Source: Marinoscillum pacificum
GTDB taxonomy: Bacteria; Bacteroidota; Bacteroidia; Cytophagales; Cyclobacteriaceae
Direction: 5' to 3'
Assembly (NCBI RefSeq): GCF_024714495.1
Contig: NZ_JAMZMJ010000010.1
Span: 62,001-126,000 of the forward strand
DNA: 64,000 nucleotides
The notes beneath the pieces were generated by a model that saw only the letters and a program-made list of their open reading frames with translations, had not been told where the DNA came from and did not search any database. Below are positions 9,982 through 19,856 of this stretch, in pieces (the first letter of the stretch is position 1; each line of letters begins with the position of its first letter). A program made the position numbers and the translations under genes.

Positions 9982-10335
9982 ATGAGCGAGTTAATAAAAT
10001 TTGTAGAGGCGGAAAGCCAAGCGGTAAAAGAGAACTTCCCTAAATTCTCAGCAGGTGACACTGTAAACGTACACTACAAAATTAAAGAGGGTAATAAAGA
10101 AAGAGTTCAGCAGTTCCAAGGAGCTGTTATTCAAATAAGAAACGTCAATTCAAACGGTGAAACTTTCACTGTTAGAAAAATCTCTAGTGGCGTTGGTGTA
10201 GAAAGAATTTTCCCTATCCTTTCTCCAAACATCGAGAAAATCGAGTTGGTAAGAAAAGGTAAAGTTAGAAGAGCTAGATTGTTCTACTTAAGAGGTAGAA
10301 AAGGTAAAGCTGCTCGTATCAAGGAGAAACTTTAA
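9982..10335 (+). CDS. rplS: 50S ribosomal protein L19
   Basis: Large-subunit protein at the 30S/50S interface. The 117 residues are typical: [30 protein letters not shown] and the C-terminal [20 protein letters not shown]. Expected directly after trmD, it is separated from it by 2.9 kb carrying a lipoprotein and a two-component system. Confidence 0.97.
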   Translation: MSELIKFVEAESQAVKENFPKFSAGDTVNVHYKIKEGNKERVQQFQGAVIQIRNVNSNGETFTVRKISSGVGVERIFPILSPNIEKIELVRKGKVRRARLFYLRGRKGKAARIKEKL

Positions 10336-10357
10336 GATTCAATCATTACGATATAAG

Positions 10358-10386
10358 GCCAACTTTGTCATGAAGTTGGCTTTTTT
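10358..10386 (+). terminator. rplS intrinsic terminator
   Basis: Stem GCCAACTT/AAGTTGGC (10358-10365 with 10373-10380), 7-base loop, followed directly by six T residues. This is a textbook Rho-independent terminator 22 bases after the rplS stop. Confidence 0.85.
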
Positions 10387-10494
10387 AGTTTACACCCATT
10401 CACATTCTGTCCTGCTCACTGACTATTTGGCAGAATATTAATTTAATTTGCACTCTTTTTTACTTGTGTATGGTTTTTGACCACACTAAATCTC

Positions 10495-11274
10495 ATGCAG
10501 ATTAAATTTCACAAATATCAAGGTACTGGAAACGACTTTGTCATGATAGATGACAGAGACGGTTCTTTCCCTATGGATGACTCCAAAGTCATCGGATTCC
10601 TATGCGATCGTAAAATGGGAGTCGGAGCGGATGGAGTTATCCTGATCCAAAATCATCCAACACTAGATTTCCGGATGATTTACTATAATCCTGATGGCAG
10701 CAAAAGTTTATGTGGAAATGGCAGCCGATGTGCTATTGCCTTTGCTGAAGCTTTAGGAATTATCAAGGATAAAACAACTTTCGAAACAACCGATGGAGAA
10801 CATGATGCCTTTATCGAAAAGGACATCTACCATTTTCATTTGCACGATGTAAAAACCATCGAAGATATTAACGATTCAGAAGTGTTTATCAATACTGGCT
10901 CACCACATCACGTACAGTTCGTGAATGATATAGAAGCAGTTGATATTCTCCCAGAAGGAAGCAGCATCAGATATAGTGAAAAATATGCTCCGGCTGGCAC
11001 CAATGTCAACTTTGTAGAACAGGTTAAATCTGGCATCAAAGTTCGCACTTATGAGAGAGGTGTAGAAAACGAAACTTTATCATGCGGAACTGGCGTAACT
11101 GCCTGTGCCATAGCTGCTAGCTTAAAAAATTATCACAGTCCAGTAAGCGTAGAAACACGCGGAGGACAATTAACGGTATCATTTGAAAAAAGTGATACAG
11201 ATACATTCGAAAACATCTATTTGGCAGGACCAGCTAAAAAAGTATTCGAAGGAGTGGTGGAAGTAACTCTTTAA
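10495..11274 (+). CDS. dapF: diaminopimelate epimerase
   Basis: Converts LL- to meso-diaminopimelate for lysine and peptidoglycan synthesis. The 259-residue product shows both catalytic Cys motifs, NPDGSKSLCGNGSRC and ETLSCGTGVTAC, and the N-terminal KYQGTGNDFVMID. The frame opens further upstream at a TTG (10477), but the ATG at 10495 gives MQIKFHKYQGTGND, the standard family start. secA follows after 49 bases. Confidence 0.95.
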   Translation: MQIKFHKYQGTGNDFVMIDDRDGSFPMDDSKVIGFLCDRKMGVGADGVILIQNHPTLDFRMIYYNPDGSKSLCGNGSRCAIAFAEALGIIKDKTTFETTDGEHDAFIEKDIYHFHLHDVKTIEDINDSEVFINTGSPHHVQFVNDIEAVDILPEGSSIRYSEKYAPAGTNVNFVEQVKSGIKVRTYERGVENETLSCGTGVTACAIAASLKNYHSPVSVETRGGQLTVSFEKSDTDTFENIYLAGPAKKVFEGVVEVTL

Positions 11275-11323
11275 TCAACTTCCATTTTATAACTTTAGAC
11301 CCAATTTATTAAGAGATAGATTC

Positions 11324-14300
11324 ATGTTAGATATAGTCAATAAGGGATTAGCGAAGATATTCGGAACCAAAGCGGAGAAAGACTTAAAGGAGATTGCTCC
11401 TATCGTAACTCAGATCAACAAAGAATTTGCCAGCCTTTCAAGCCTAAGCGATGATGAACTGAGAGGCAAGACTGATGAACTAAAAGGCATCATAGCTGAT
11501 AGATTAAAGCACATCGATGAAGAGCTTGCTGCACTTCACGAAAAAGTAGATGCCGACGAGTCTTTAGACATTGAGCAGAAAGAGGCCATCTTCGAGCAGA
11601 TTGACAAACTAGAATCAAAAAGAGATGAAGAACTAGAAGTAGTTCTAAAGGAAATTATGCCAGTAGGCTTTGCTGTGGTTAAAGAGACAGCAAGACGTCT
11701 TACTGAAAACAAGCAACTTGTTGTAACAGCTAATTCCTATGACCGAGAGCTATCAACAAGAAAAGAAAATGTAAAAATAGATGGCGATAAAGCCATCTGG
11801 GCAAATAAATGGAAAGCTGCAGGGACGGATGTAGAGTGGAACATGATTCACTACGATGTACAGCTGATCGGAGGTATCACCCTGCACTCGGGCAAAATTG
11901 CTGAGATGGCGACGGGTGAAGGTAAAACCCTGGTAGCTACATTACCTGCTTATCTTAATGGTTTATCAGGAAGAGGAGTTCACGTTGTAACCGTAAACGA
12001 CTACCTGGCAAAACGTGACTCGGAATGGAATGCTCCAATCTTTGAGTTCCACGGAATGAAGGTTGACTGTATCGACAAGCATCAGCCAAACTCACCTGAG
12101 AGAAGAGCTGCCTATCAGTGCGATATCATTTATGGTACTAACAACGAATTTGGCTTTGACTACTTAAGAGACAATATGGCTCGAAACCCTGAAGAATTAG
12201 TTCAGGGTAAGCACCACTATGCAATGGTCGATGAGGTAGACTCTGTATTGATTGATGAGGCGCGTACTCCATTGATTATCTCTGGTCCTATTCCAAAAGG
12301 TGACGAGCATGAATTCTACGAGTTAAAGCCTAGAATCAATAAGCTCGTTGAAGCACAGAGAAAACTAGTTGGAGAATACTTAAACCAGGCGAAAAAATTA
12401 ATCAAAGAAGGCAATGAAGGAGAAGCTGGACTACCGTTGTTCAGAGCCTACAGAGGTCTTCCTAAAAATAAGCCTTTGATCAAGTTTTTAAGTGAAACTG
12501 GAATCAGAGCATTATTGCAAAAAACAGAAAACTTCTACCTTCAGGACAATCAGAAAATGATGCCTGAGGCTGATGATCCATTGTTCTTCACTATAGATGA
12601 AAAGAACAACAGCATCGACCTTACAGAAAAAGGTATTGACTTGATCACTGGTTCAGGTGAAGATCCTAACTTCTTTATTCTTCCTGATATTGGTGAAGAA
12701 GTAGCAAAACTGGAGAACAATACTGAGATTGACGAGAAAGACAAGCTTCAAAAGAAAGAAGAAGTCATTCAAGACTATAGTGTAAAAGCTCAGCGTATCC
12801 ATAGTGTTAACCAATTGCTTAGAGCTTACTGTTTATACGAAAAAGACACTGAGTACATCGTAGTTGATGACAAAGTGAAAATCGTAGATGAGCAGACTGG
12901 TCGTGTGATGGAAGGCCGTAGATATTCTGACGGACTTCACCAGGCCATTGAAGCAAAAGAAAGTGTTAAAGTAGAAGACGCTACACAGACTTACGCAACA
13001 ATTACACTTCAGAACTACTTCCGTATGTACCACAAGTTGGCTGGTATGACAGGAACGGCTGAAACGGAAGCTGGCGAATTCTGGGACATCTACAAATTGG
13101 ATGTAGTAGTAATCCCTACCAATAGAAAAATTGCCAGAAAAGATGAGCACGATAAAGTTTACAAAACAATTCGTGAGAAATTCAACGCCGTAGTTGAAGA
13201 AGTTGTAGACTTAAGACAAAAAGGAAGACCAGTATTGGTGGGTACCACTTCAGTTGAAATCTCTGAGGTACTTTCTCGAATGCTGAAGATGAAAAATATT
13301 GACCATCAGGTATTGAATGCGAAGCAACATGCTCGTGAAGCAGATGTAGTTGCAGAAGCTGGTAAGCCTGGAACTGTAACGATCGCAACCAACATGGCGG
13401 GTCGTGGTACGGATATCAAGCTTACTCCTGAAGCAAAAGCAGCAGGAGGTTTGGCCATCATCGGTACAGAACGTCATGAGTCACGTCGTGTAGACAGGCA
13501 GCTGAGAGGTCGTTCTGGTCGTCAGGGAGATCCAGGTTCTTCACAGTTCTACGTTTCTCTAGAAGATAACTTAATGCGTTTGTTCATGTCTGACCGAGTA
13601 GCGAAGATCATGGATAGACTGGGACTTCAAGAAGGAGAAGTAATCCAGCACAGCATGATTACCAAGTCAATCGAAAGAGCACAGAAGAAAGTAGAAGAAA
13701 ACAACTTCGCTATTCGTAAGCGTCTTTTGGAATATGATGACGTGATGAACTCACAACGTGAGGTAATCTATAAGCGAAGAAGAAACGCACTATACGGTGA
13801 GCGTCTTGACCTGGATATCAACAACATGTTGTTCGATACCTGTGAGGACATTGCACTTAATGCTAAAATGGGCAATGACCTGGATGGTCTTAAACTAAAC
13901 TCCATCAGTGTATTGGGAATTGACTTCCAAATCAATGAGGAAGAATTAACCAAAATGAATGAAATGGAGCTAAGCCAGAAATTGTATGAGGCCGCTCAGA
14001 ATCATTACATCACTAAGAATAAAAATATTGCTGAAAGAGCATTACCGCTTCTACAGCAGATTCATAGAGACAAGGGAGCTACAGTAGAAAACATCCTAGT
14101 ACCATTTACAGATGGTAAAAAACAAATTGGTGTGGCTGCTCCACTTGAAAAATCTGTTCAGACAGAAGGTAAGGCAATGATCAAGTCCATGGAGAAAATG
14201 ATCACCCTGGCAATCATTGACCAAACATGGAAGGAACACCTTCGTGACATGGATGATTTGAAACAGTCTGTGCAGAATGCAGTTTATGAACAGAAGGATC

Positions 14301-14683
14301 CTTTGATCATCTATAAATTCGAAGGTTTTGAATTATTCAAAGCATTCCTGGGTAAAGTAAATGAAGAGTGTACTTCATTCTTAATGAAAGCGCAGATTCC
14401 GGTAAAAGAAGCGAATCAAGTACAGGAAGCGAGAGCACAACGATCTAAGCAGGATTATAAAGAATCTAAAGAAGACAGTGGCTCGTTGCTAAACAAAGGC
14501 GGACAACCACAGGCAAATAGAGCTCCTGCAGAAATCACTAAACCTGTTCAAACCATCAAAATAGCTAGCAGAAACCAAAAAGTGACTGTTCAATATTCAG
14601 ATGGCTCTGTGAAAAAGGATGTGAAATTCAAAACAATAGAAGAAGACTTAAAGAATAATAAATGCGTGCTTCTAGACTCTTAA
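11324..14683 (+). CDS. secA: preprotein translocase ATPase SecA
   Basis: Motor ATPase that drives proteins through SecYEG. At 1119 residues it is longer than the roughly 900-residue E. coli SecA, with an acidic helical insertion near the N-terminus (about 45-105) and a longer segment in the preprotein cross-linking region, as usual in Bacteroidota. Visible motifs: Walker A MATGEGKTLVATLPAYL, Walker B MVDEVDSVLIDEART, and IATNMAGRGTDIKL followed by QLRGRSGRQGDPG. The C-terminus (KFKTIEEDLKNNKCVLLDS) lacks the CxCxSG zinc/SecB-binding motif. The start follows dapF by 49 bases, and the next gene overlaps the 3' end by 22 bases. Confidence 0.97.
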   Translation: MLDIVNKGLAKIFGTKAEKDLKEIAPIVTQINKEFASLSSLSDDELRGKTDELKGIIADRLKHIDEELAALHEKVDADESLDIEQKEAIFEQIDKLESKRDEELEVVLKEIMPVGFAVVKETARRLTENKQLVVTANSYDRELSTRKENVKIDGDKAIWANKWKAAGTDVEWNMIHYDVQLIGGITLHSGKIAEMATGEGKTLVATLPAYLNGLSGRGVHVVTVNDYLAKRDSEWNAPIFEFHGMKVDCIDKHQPNSPERRAAYQCDIIYGTNNEFGFDYLRDNMARNPEELVQGKHHYAMVDEVDSVLIDEARTPLIISGPIPKGDEHEFYELKPRINKLVEAQRKLVGEYLNQAKKLIKEGNEGEAGLPLFRAYRGLPKNKPLIKFLSETGIRALLQKTENFYLQDNQKMMPEADDPLFFTIDEKNNSIDLTEKGIDLITGSGEDPNFFILPDIGEEVAKLENNTEIDEKDKLQKKEEVIQDYSVKAQRIHSVNQLLRAYCLYEKDTEYIVVDDKVKIVDEQTGRVMEGRRYSDGLHQAIEAKESVKVEDATQTYATITLQNYFRMYHKLAGMTGTAETEAGEFWDIYKLDVVVIPTNRKIARKDEHDKVYKTIREKFNAVVEEVVDLRQKGRPVLVGTTSVEISEVLSRMLKMKNIDHQVLNAKQHAREADVVAEAGKPGTVTIATNMAGRGTDIKLTPEAKAAGGLAIIGTERHESRRVDRQLRGRSGRQGDPGSSQFYVSLEDNLMRLFMSDRVAKIMDRLGLQEGEVIQHSMITKSIERAQKKVEENNFAIRKRLLEYDDVMNSQREVIYKRRRNALYGERLDLDINNMLFDTCEDIALNAKMGNDLDGLKLNSISVLGIDFQINEEELTKMNEMELSQKLYEAAQNHYITKNKNIAERALPLLQQIHRDKGATVENILVPFTDGKKQIGVAAPLEKSVQTEGKAMIKSMEKMITLAIIDQTWKEHLRDMDDLKQSVQNAVYEQKDPLIIYKFEGFELFKAFLGKVNEECTSFLMKAQIPVKEANQVQEARAQRSKQDYKESKEDSGSLLNKGGQPQANRAPAEITKPVQTIKIASRNQKVTVQYSDGSVKKDVKFKTIEEDLKNNKCVLLDS

Positions 14684-15183
14684 TTTTCGCCTTAGTACTG
14701 GCAGCAGCCTACAGCTGTAAAACCTCTTCTACAACTACCAAAAGTAGTAGTAAATCAGAGAGTTATAGAGAAGATCTTTCAGTTCTTAGACCGGACTTGA
14801 AAGTTATTGATCCAGACTCTTCAGCTGTAGACGAGAGTAAAGTGGCTACTAGAACGGAACCGATCAAAGGCCATCTTAAATACGAACTAGATAGTGTTAA
14901 TCAAATCATTATCACTCAAAACAAAGTTCGTAAGTATGTGGATGGCTACACGATCCAGGTTTACACCGGCAATGATCGTGACAAGGCTTATGCTGCAAAA
15001 AGCAAGGTTTTAGAGATCAATCCAGAATTAAATCCAAGCATGCACTATTATCAACCGAGCTACAAAGTGAAGGTTGGACAATACGTAAGCAAACTAGAAG
15101 CTCATGAGATCTATGAATCTCTTCGTAAAGAGTTTCCTCTTGCACTTTTAATCCCTGAAAGAATACCTGTCGATTATGACTGA
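14662..15183 (+). CDS. SPOR-like domain lipoprotein
   Basis: Product of 173 residues with a signal peptide and lipobox AAAYSC (Cys19), a Ser/Thr/Lys-rich linker and a C-terminal segment (about 92-160) of SPOR type: GYTIQVYTGNDRDKAYAAKS, then YKVKVGQYVSKLEAHEIYE. SPOR domains bind denuded peptidoglycan at division sites, so an envelope role is likely by family. It overlaps secA by 22 bases and the next gene by 8 bases, so all three are probably translated from one mRNA. Confidence 0.75.
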   Translation: MRASRLLIFALVLAAAYSCKTSSTTTKSSSKSESYREDLSVLRPDLKVIDPDSSAVDESKVATRTEPIKGHLKYELDSVNQIIITQNKVRKYVDGYTIQVYTGNDRDKAYAAKSKVLEINPELNPSMHYYQPSYKVKVGQYVSKLEAHEIYESLRKEFPLALLIPERIPVDYD

Positions 15184-16369
15184 TACCATATCTGCCATCA
15201 AAGGATTGTCAGAAGAATATTATGAAGAAGTGCTTTCATTTAGAAGGCACCTTCATAGCAACCCTGAACTTTCTTTTGAAGAATACAACACCGCTGATTT
15301 CATTGAAGCCAAACTCAAAGAAATGGGTATCACTGATTTTGAGCGAAAGGCAGATACCGGAGTTACTTTCCTGATAAAAGGACATAAAGACAATGGCAAA
15401 ACTGTTGCTATGCGTGCCGATATTGATGCGCTACCAATTGTAGAAGCCAATGATGTATCCTACAAGTCAAAAAATGAAGGTGTAATGCATGCTTGCGGGC
15501 ATGACGTACATACCTCTTCTCTACTCGGTGCTGTCAAGATATTATCGCAACTCAAGGATCATTTTGAGGGTACGATTAAGGTAATCTTCCAGCCAGGAGA
15601 AGAAAAACTTCCTGGTGGAGCATCTCTACTGATTAAAGAAGGAATATTAGAAAACCCACAACCTAACAGAATACTTGGACAGCATGTCATGCCGCTCATC
15701 GAGTCAGGAAAAGTAGGCTTTAGAAAAGGTATGTACATGGCTAGTGCTGATGAAATCTACTTCACTGTAAAAGGTAAAGGTGGTCATGCAGCAATGCCAG
15801 AGAATGCGATAGACCCTGTTTTGATCACTAGTCATATTATTGTGGCGCTTCAGCAGATCATTAGTAGAAATAGCAGTCCTAAAATTCCATCAGTCTTATC
15901 ATTTGGTCGAGTGGAAGCCCTAGGAGCTACCAATGTGATCCCAAATGAAGTAAAGGTGCAGGGAACCTTCCGTACTTACGATGAAGAATGGAGAGCCGAC
16001 GCTCACAAACGAATGGTCAAAATGGCCGAAGGTATTGCAGAATCAATGGGTGCTACCTGTGAGTTCAATGTAATGAAAGGCTACCCACATTTAAAGAATC
16101 ACCCAGAATACACTGAAGACAACATCAAATCTGCAAAGGAGTACTTAGGTGAAGAAAACGTAGTAGAACTTGATCTCTGGTTGGCAGGTGAAGACTTTGC
16201 CTACTACTCACAAGAAATTGATGCTTGCTTCTACAGATTAGGTACACGCAACGAAGAAAAAGGAATTATTTCAGGAGTGCACACCCCTACTTTCGACATA
16301 GATGAACCATCATTAAAAATAGGAATGGGCCTGTTTGCATGGCTAACAATTGCTGAACTGAATCGATAA
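15176..16369 (+). CDS. M20 family amidohydrolase (N-acyl-amino-acid hydrolase type)
   Basis: Dinuclear-metal amidohydrolase of 397 residues. It shows RRHLHSNPELSFEE at the N-terminus, the DIDALP metal/active-site segment, the metal motif MHACGHDVHTS, FQPGEEKLPGGA with its catalytic Glu, GGHAAMPENAIDP from the dimerisation domain, and LAGEDFAYY near the end. Family members remove acyl or aminoacyl groups from amino acids (hippurate or N-acetyl amino acids, IAA conjugates); the substrate cannot be read from the sequence. It overlaps the SPOR lipoprotein gene by 8 bases. Confidence 0.9.
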   Translation: MTDTISAIKGLSEEYYEEVLSFRRHLHSNPELSFEEYNTADFIEAKLKEMGITDFERKADTGVTFLIKGHKDNGKTVAMRADIDALPIVEANDVSYKSKNEGVMHACGHDVHTSSLLGAVKILSQLKDHFEGTIKVIFQPGEEKLPGGASLLIKEGILENPQPNRILGQHVMPLIESGKVGFRKGMYMASADEIYFTVKGKGGHAAMPENAIDPVLITSHIIVALQQIISRNSSPKIPSVLSFGRVEALGATNVIPNEVKVQGTFRTYDEEWRADAHKRMVKMAEGIAESMGATCEFNVMKGYPHLKNHPEYTEDNIKSAKEYLGEENVVELDLWLAGEDFAYYSQEIDACFYRLGTRNEEKGIISGVHTPTFDIDEPSLKIGMGLFAWLTIAELNR

Positions 16370-16477
16370 TTCTCTTCTCAACTTCATTCCTGGCATTTTC
16401 TTTCCCGATTATGAGTTAAAATTCAGGTAATCGTACCTGGAATGGAATAACTTAATATTCTCTTAATATGCAAAGTG

Positions 16478-16485
16478 TACTTTTG
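16478..16485 (+). promoter_or_regulatory. -7 promoter element TACTTTTG before Na/Pi symporter
   Basis: TACTTTTG fits TAnnTTTG and lies 31 bases before the ATG at 16517. It sits inside a near-palindrome (GCAAAGTGTACTTTTGC) that could also be an operator. Confidence 0.45.
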
Positions 16486-16516
16486 CACTTCATAACTTGA
16501 TGCCAATAATTAGACA

Positions 16517-18241
16517 ATGAAGTTTGGACTTATAGATTTATTGAATCTGCTTGGTGCTCTGGCATTCTTCATCTACGGAATGAAGATCATGAGTGAGGCC
16601 ATCCAGCGAGTAGCAGGTTCTAAAATGAGGCAGATCTTAAGATCAATGACCTCTAACAGATTTAAAGGTGTACTTACAGGTTTTTTGATAACTGGACTAG
16701 TACAATCTTCATCTGCAACTACAGTACTGGTAGTAAGCTTTGTAAATGCAGGACTCTTATCACTTATTGAGTCTATTGGAGTGATTATGGGAGCCAATAT
16801 CGGTACAACAATCACTGCATGGTTAATCTCCATCATTGGGTTTAAAGTTAAGATTGATGCTTACGCCCTAATCATCATAGCATTTGCTTTCCCTCTTTTG
16901 TTCTTTAGTAAGGATAAGATTAAAACCTGGGGAGAAGTATTCATCGGGTTTGCTTTATTATTCATGGGATTGGCCTATTTGAAGGATGCAGTACCTGATT
17001 TAAAATCAAATCCTGACTTATTAGCCTTTTTAAGTGAGTATTCGAATTTAGGCTTCCTTTCTACCCTATTATTTGTTGGTATAGGAACGATTATCACCGT
17101 AGTAGTTCAATCATCCAGTGCGGCAATGGCTTTAACCTTAGTAATGGCCAATAATGGATGGATTCCATTTGAATTAGCTGCCGCTATGGTACTTGGAGAA
17201 AATATTGGAACAACTATTACAGCCAATCTAGCTGCATTAGTAGGAAACGTACATGCTAAAAGAGCCGCGTTTGCTCACTTCATCTTCAATGTTTTCGGTG
17301 TAATTTGGATAGTGATTTTAATGCAACCGTTTGTGGCTGCCATCGGCTCCTATGTTGCTTATCAGACAGGAATGTCGCCAGAAACCAATCCGGAAGCCAT
17401 TCCAATTGCATTATCTGTATTCCATACAGCCTTTAATATCATCAATACACTGATTTTAATTTGGTTTGTTAAGTACATCGCACAAATAGTCACAAGAGTC
17501 ATCAAAGCCAAAGGTGATGACGCTGACGAATTCAAACTAGAGTACATCGGTACAGGGTTGCTCAATACCGCAGAGCTTTCACTAGAAGAAGCTCAAAAAG
17601 AAACCGCTTCATTTGGTAATGTCATCCAAAAAATGTCTGGCGTTCTTCGAGACTTGCTTTCGGAACCTAAAGCAAAAAAACAAAGAAAGCTCTTCAAGAA
17701 AATGAAGAAGATGGAAGATGCTACTGACCATCTGGAAGAAGAAATTGTCAAGTATTTAACTAAAGTTTCAGATGGCACATTAAGCTCTGAAGCTTCTACA
17801 AGAGTCACTTCACTTTTATCCATTGTGAATGACATGGAGCGCATAGGTGATGTCTTTTATCAAATGTCACGCGATTTCGAAACGAAATACGAAGACTCTA
17901 AGGCGGAGACATTTACTAAGAAGCAAGTCACGAGTTTATCAGAAATGTATAAGCTATTGAATGAGGCGATCAATGTTATGGTTAAAAACCTTAATTCAAC
18001 TTACAAGAATGTGTCTATTGAGGAAGCTCTTGACTATGAGCTTGCCATAGATAAAATGCGCAATAAGCTTAGAAAAGAGCACACCAAACACATGCAGGAT
18101 AAGAACTTCAATAATCGCATTGGAGCTCTGTACCAGGATCTATTCCAGTCCATGGAAAAAATCGGTGATCATGTGATCAATGTTACTGAAAGCATCACAG
18201 GTGAAAGCGAAAGAGAAATTAGAAGACAAGAAGCAAACTAA
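16517..18241 (+). CDS. Na+/phosphate symporter with C-terminal PhoU-like domain
   Basis: Product of 574 residues of the PNaS (NptA/YjbB) family that imports, or in some members exports, phosphate with Na+. The inverted repeats that form the transport core are visible as VQSSSATT with GANIGTTIT (first half) and VVQSSSAAMAL with GENIGTTIT (second half). About eight membrane spans are followed by a cytoplasmic helical PhoU-like region (about 345-560), which in this family is thought to regulate transport. The next gene encodes a second, shorter family member. Confidence 0.92.
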   Translation: MKFGLIDLLNLLGALAFFIYGMKIMSEAIQRVAGSKMRQILRSMTSNRFKGVLTGFLITGLVQSSSATTVLVVSFVNAGLLSLIESIGVIMGANIGTTITAWLISIIGFKVKIDAYALIIIAFAFPLLFFSKDKIKTWGEVFIGFALLFMGLAYLKDAVPDLKSNPDLLAFLSEYSNLGFLSTLLFVGIGTIITVVVQSSSAAMALTLVMANNGWIPFELAAAMVLGENIGTTITANLAALVGNVHAKRAAFAHFIFNVFGVIWIVILMQPFVAAIGSYVAYQTGMSPETNPEAIPIALSVFHTAFNIINTLILIWFVKYIAQIVTRVIKAKGDDADEFKLEYIGTGLLNTAELSLEEAQKETASFGNVIQKMSGVLRDLLSEPKAKKQRKLFKKMKKMEDATDHLEEEIVKYLTKVSDGTLSSEASTRVTSLLSIVNDMERIGDVFYQMSRDFETKYEDSKAETFTKKQVTSLSEMYKLLNEAINVMVKNLNSTYKNVSIEEALDYELAIDKMRNKLRKEHTKHMQDKNFNNRIGALYQDLFQSMEKIGDHVINVTESITGESEREIRRQEAN

Positions 18242-18265
18242 TTGAGTCAGTCGTCTGATATAGCT

Positions 18266-19423
18266 ATGCAAAACGAAGAATCCATAAAGTCTTATAGCAT
18301 TACCAACATTGTTGGTATCATTCTGTCTATTGTAGGCTTCTTCGTGTCTATTCACTTCTTAGGGATGAGCTTCCAAACCATTGGCTCAGACTTCTCACAG
18401 AACTTCGAGATTGCTTTCGGTAATCCGGCCATTGGGCTATTTATAGGCCTGTTAGGAACAGCGATACTTCAGAGCAGCTCCACTACTACCTCAATGGCAG
18501 TGGCGGCTGTAGCAGCTGGGACAATCACTTTAGAGAATGCAATTCCCGTGGTGATGGGTGCCAACATTGGAACAACACTCACCAGTACGATCGTATCGAT
18601 GAGTTATGTGACCAAGACAGCTGAATTCAAAAAGGCAGTTACGGCTGGCACCTGTCATGACATCTTCAATGTATTGACTTGTATAATTTTGTTCCCTCTT
18701 GAGTTGAAATATGGAGTGTTGAGTCAACTGAGTCACTCATTGGCATCCTTATTTGACTTGAGTACGGCAAACTCACCGGAGACTGATAAATTTTTCATTT
18801 ATACGTTCCTGGATAAAATAGGAACTGCAGTAATTGGCTGGGTTGGTGGATTCGTCCTTCTTGTCATTAGCATTATTGGACTCTTTGGAACAGTAAAGGC
18901 GATTTCAAATATATCTTACAATCAGTTAATTGGTCCAACCAGAACGCGTTTTGAAGCAATTGCTTTCCAAAACACATTCCGCTCATTTGGATGGGGCTTC
19001 CTTTTAACAGCAATTATCCAAAGTAGCTCTATTACCACATCACTTATTGTGCCTCTGGTAGCAACCAGCAAAGTGTCTGTAAACAGAGCATTTCAGTTTG
19101 TGGTGGGATCCAATATTGGTACTACGATTACAGCAATTCTGGCAGCACTGTTCAAAAGTGAAGCGGCTATGAGTTTAGCATTTGCCCATTTCTTGTTTAA
19201 CATGGCTGGTATGATACTTTTCATGGGAGTACCTCTTCTAAGAAAATTACCTTTGTACTTAGCAGACAAATTAGGCTCTATTGCTCTTAGATTTAAACTT
19301 TCTGCATTTGCCTATATCTTAATCTTATTCTTCGTTTTACCGTTCACTTTGATCTATTTCAGCAAAACAGAGAAACAAACTCCTCCAGCTGTTGCTACAG
19401 AAGAGGTATCTTCAAATAATTAG
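18266..19423 (+). CDS. Na+/phosphate symporter, second copy without PhoU domain
   Basis: Product of 385 residues with the same paired signature (ILQSSSTTTSM with GANIGTTLT; IIQSSSITTSL with GSNIGTTIT) but no PhoU tail. I used ATG 18266; a TTG at 18242, immediately after the previous stop, is an in-frame alternative. Together with its neighbour it makes a tandem of distinct PNaS transporters that are probably cotranscribed. The divergent N-termini suggest an old duplication or independent acquisition rather than a recent copy. Confidence 0.9.
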   Translation: MQNEESIKSYSITNIVGIILSIVGFFVSIHFLGMSFQTIGSDFSQNFEIAFGNPAIGLFIGLLGTAILQSSSTTTSMAVAAVAAGTITLENAIPVVMGANIGTTLTSTIVSMSYVTKTAEFKKAVTAGTCHDIFNVLTCIILFPLELKYGVLSQLSHSLASLFDLSTANSPETDKFFIYTFLDKIGTAVIGWVGGFVLLVISIIGLFGTVKAISNISYNQLIGPTRTRFEAIAFQNTFRSFGWGFLLTAIIQSSSITTSLIVPLVATSKVSVNRAFQFVVGSNIGTTITAILAALFKSEAAMSLAFAHFLFNMAGMILFMGVPLLRKLPLYLADKLGSIALRFKLSAFAYILILFFVLPFTLIYFSKTEKQTPPAVATEEVSSNN

Positions 19424-19449
19424 ATCAAACATTTAGTGCCTCAATCATA

Positions 19450-19480
19450 TTGTATATATTGATCATCTGATCCAAATTTG
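19450..19480 (+). promoter_or_regulatory. possible promoter with palindromic -7 region
   Basis: A TTG at 19450-19452 and CAAATTTG at 19473-19480 are separated by 20 bases, the usual Bacteroidota -33/-7 spacing. The -7 element is embedded in the perfect palindrome TCCAAATTTGGA (19471-19482). The next ATG is at 19491, so a transcript from here would be almost leaderless. Confidence 0.35.
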
Positions 19481-19490
19481 GACCCAGCAT

Positions 19491-19856
19491 ATGGCAGTAA
19501 TAAACAAACTAGTAGATAAGATATCTGATTTCATCAGACTCAAAGGAGAAAAGATCAAACTTGACATCATAGCTCAAGTATCAAAATTACTTGCTCACTT
19601 TGTAGCCTTCATGACCATGGCGGTTGTAGGGTTCTTCTTATTGATATTTTTATCCATAGCTCTTGCTGCTTACCTTAACTATGTCCTGGAGAGTCCACAT
19701 TTCGGTTATCTGATTGTAGGCGGAATATACCTTATTGGCCTGATCATTATCATCTTGCTCCTTAGATCCAACAAACTTCAAAACTGGTTGGAGACATTGT
19801 TTTTAAATTTGAGTGAATCAATTCAAGACGAATCTGATGATGAAAAAGAGATCTAA
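19491..19856 (+). CDS. phage-holin-3_6 / YqjE-like small membrane protein
   Basis: Product of 121 residues: an amphipathic N-terminal helix (KISDFIRLKGEKIKLDIIAQ), two membrane spans (about 38-64 and 73-93) and an acidic tail. The pattern fits the PF07332 holin-like/YqjE envelope family, which has no proven function despite the name. It is followed by an overlapping small gene, an arrangement common for stress-related envelope pairs. Confidence 0.7.
   Translation: MAVINKLVDKISDFIRLKGEKIKLDIIAQVSKLLAHFVAFMTMAVVGFFLLIFLSIALAAYLNYVLESPHFGYLIVGGIYLIGLIIIILLLRSNKLQNWLETLFLNLSESIQDESDDEKEI

Noticed and set aside
12833-13150. Minus-strand frame of 105 codons inside secA
   Set aside because: It lies wholly within a highly conserved secA segment on the other strand, with no likeness to any family.
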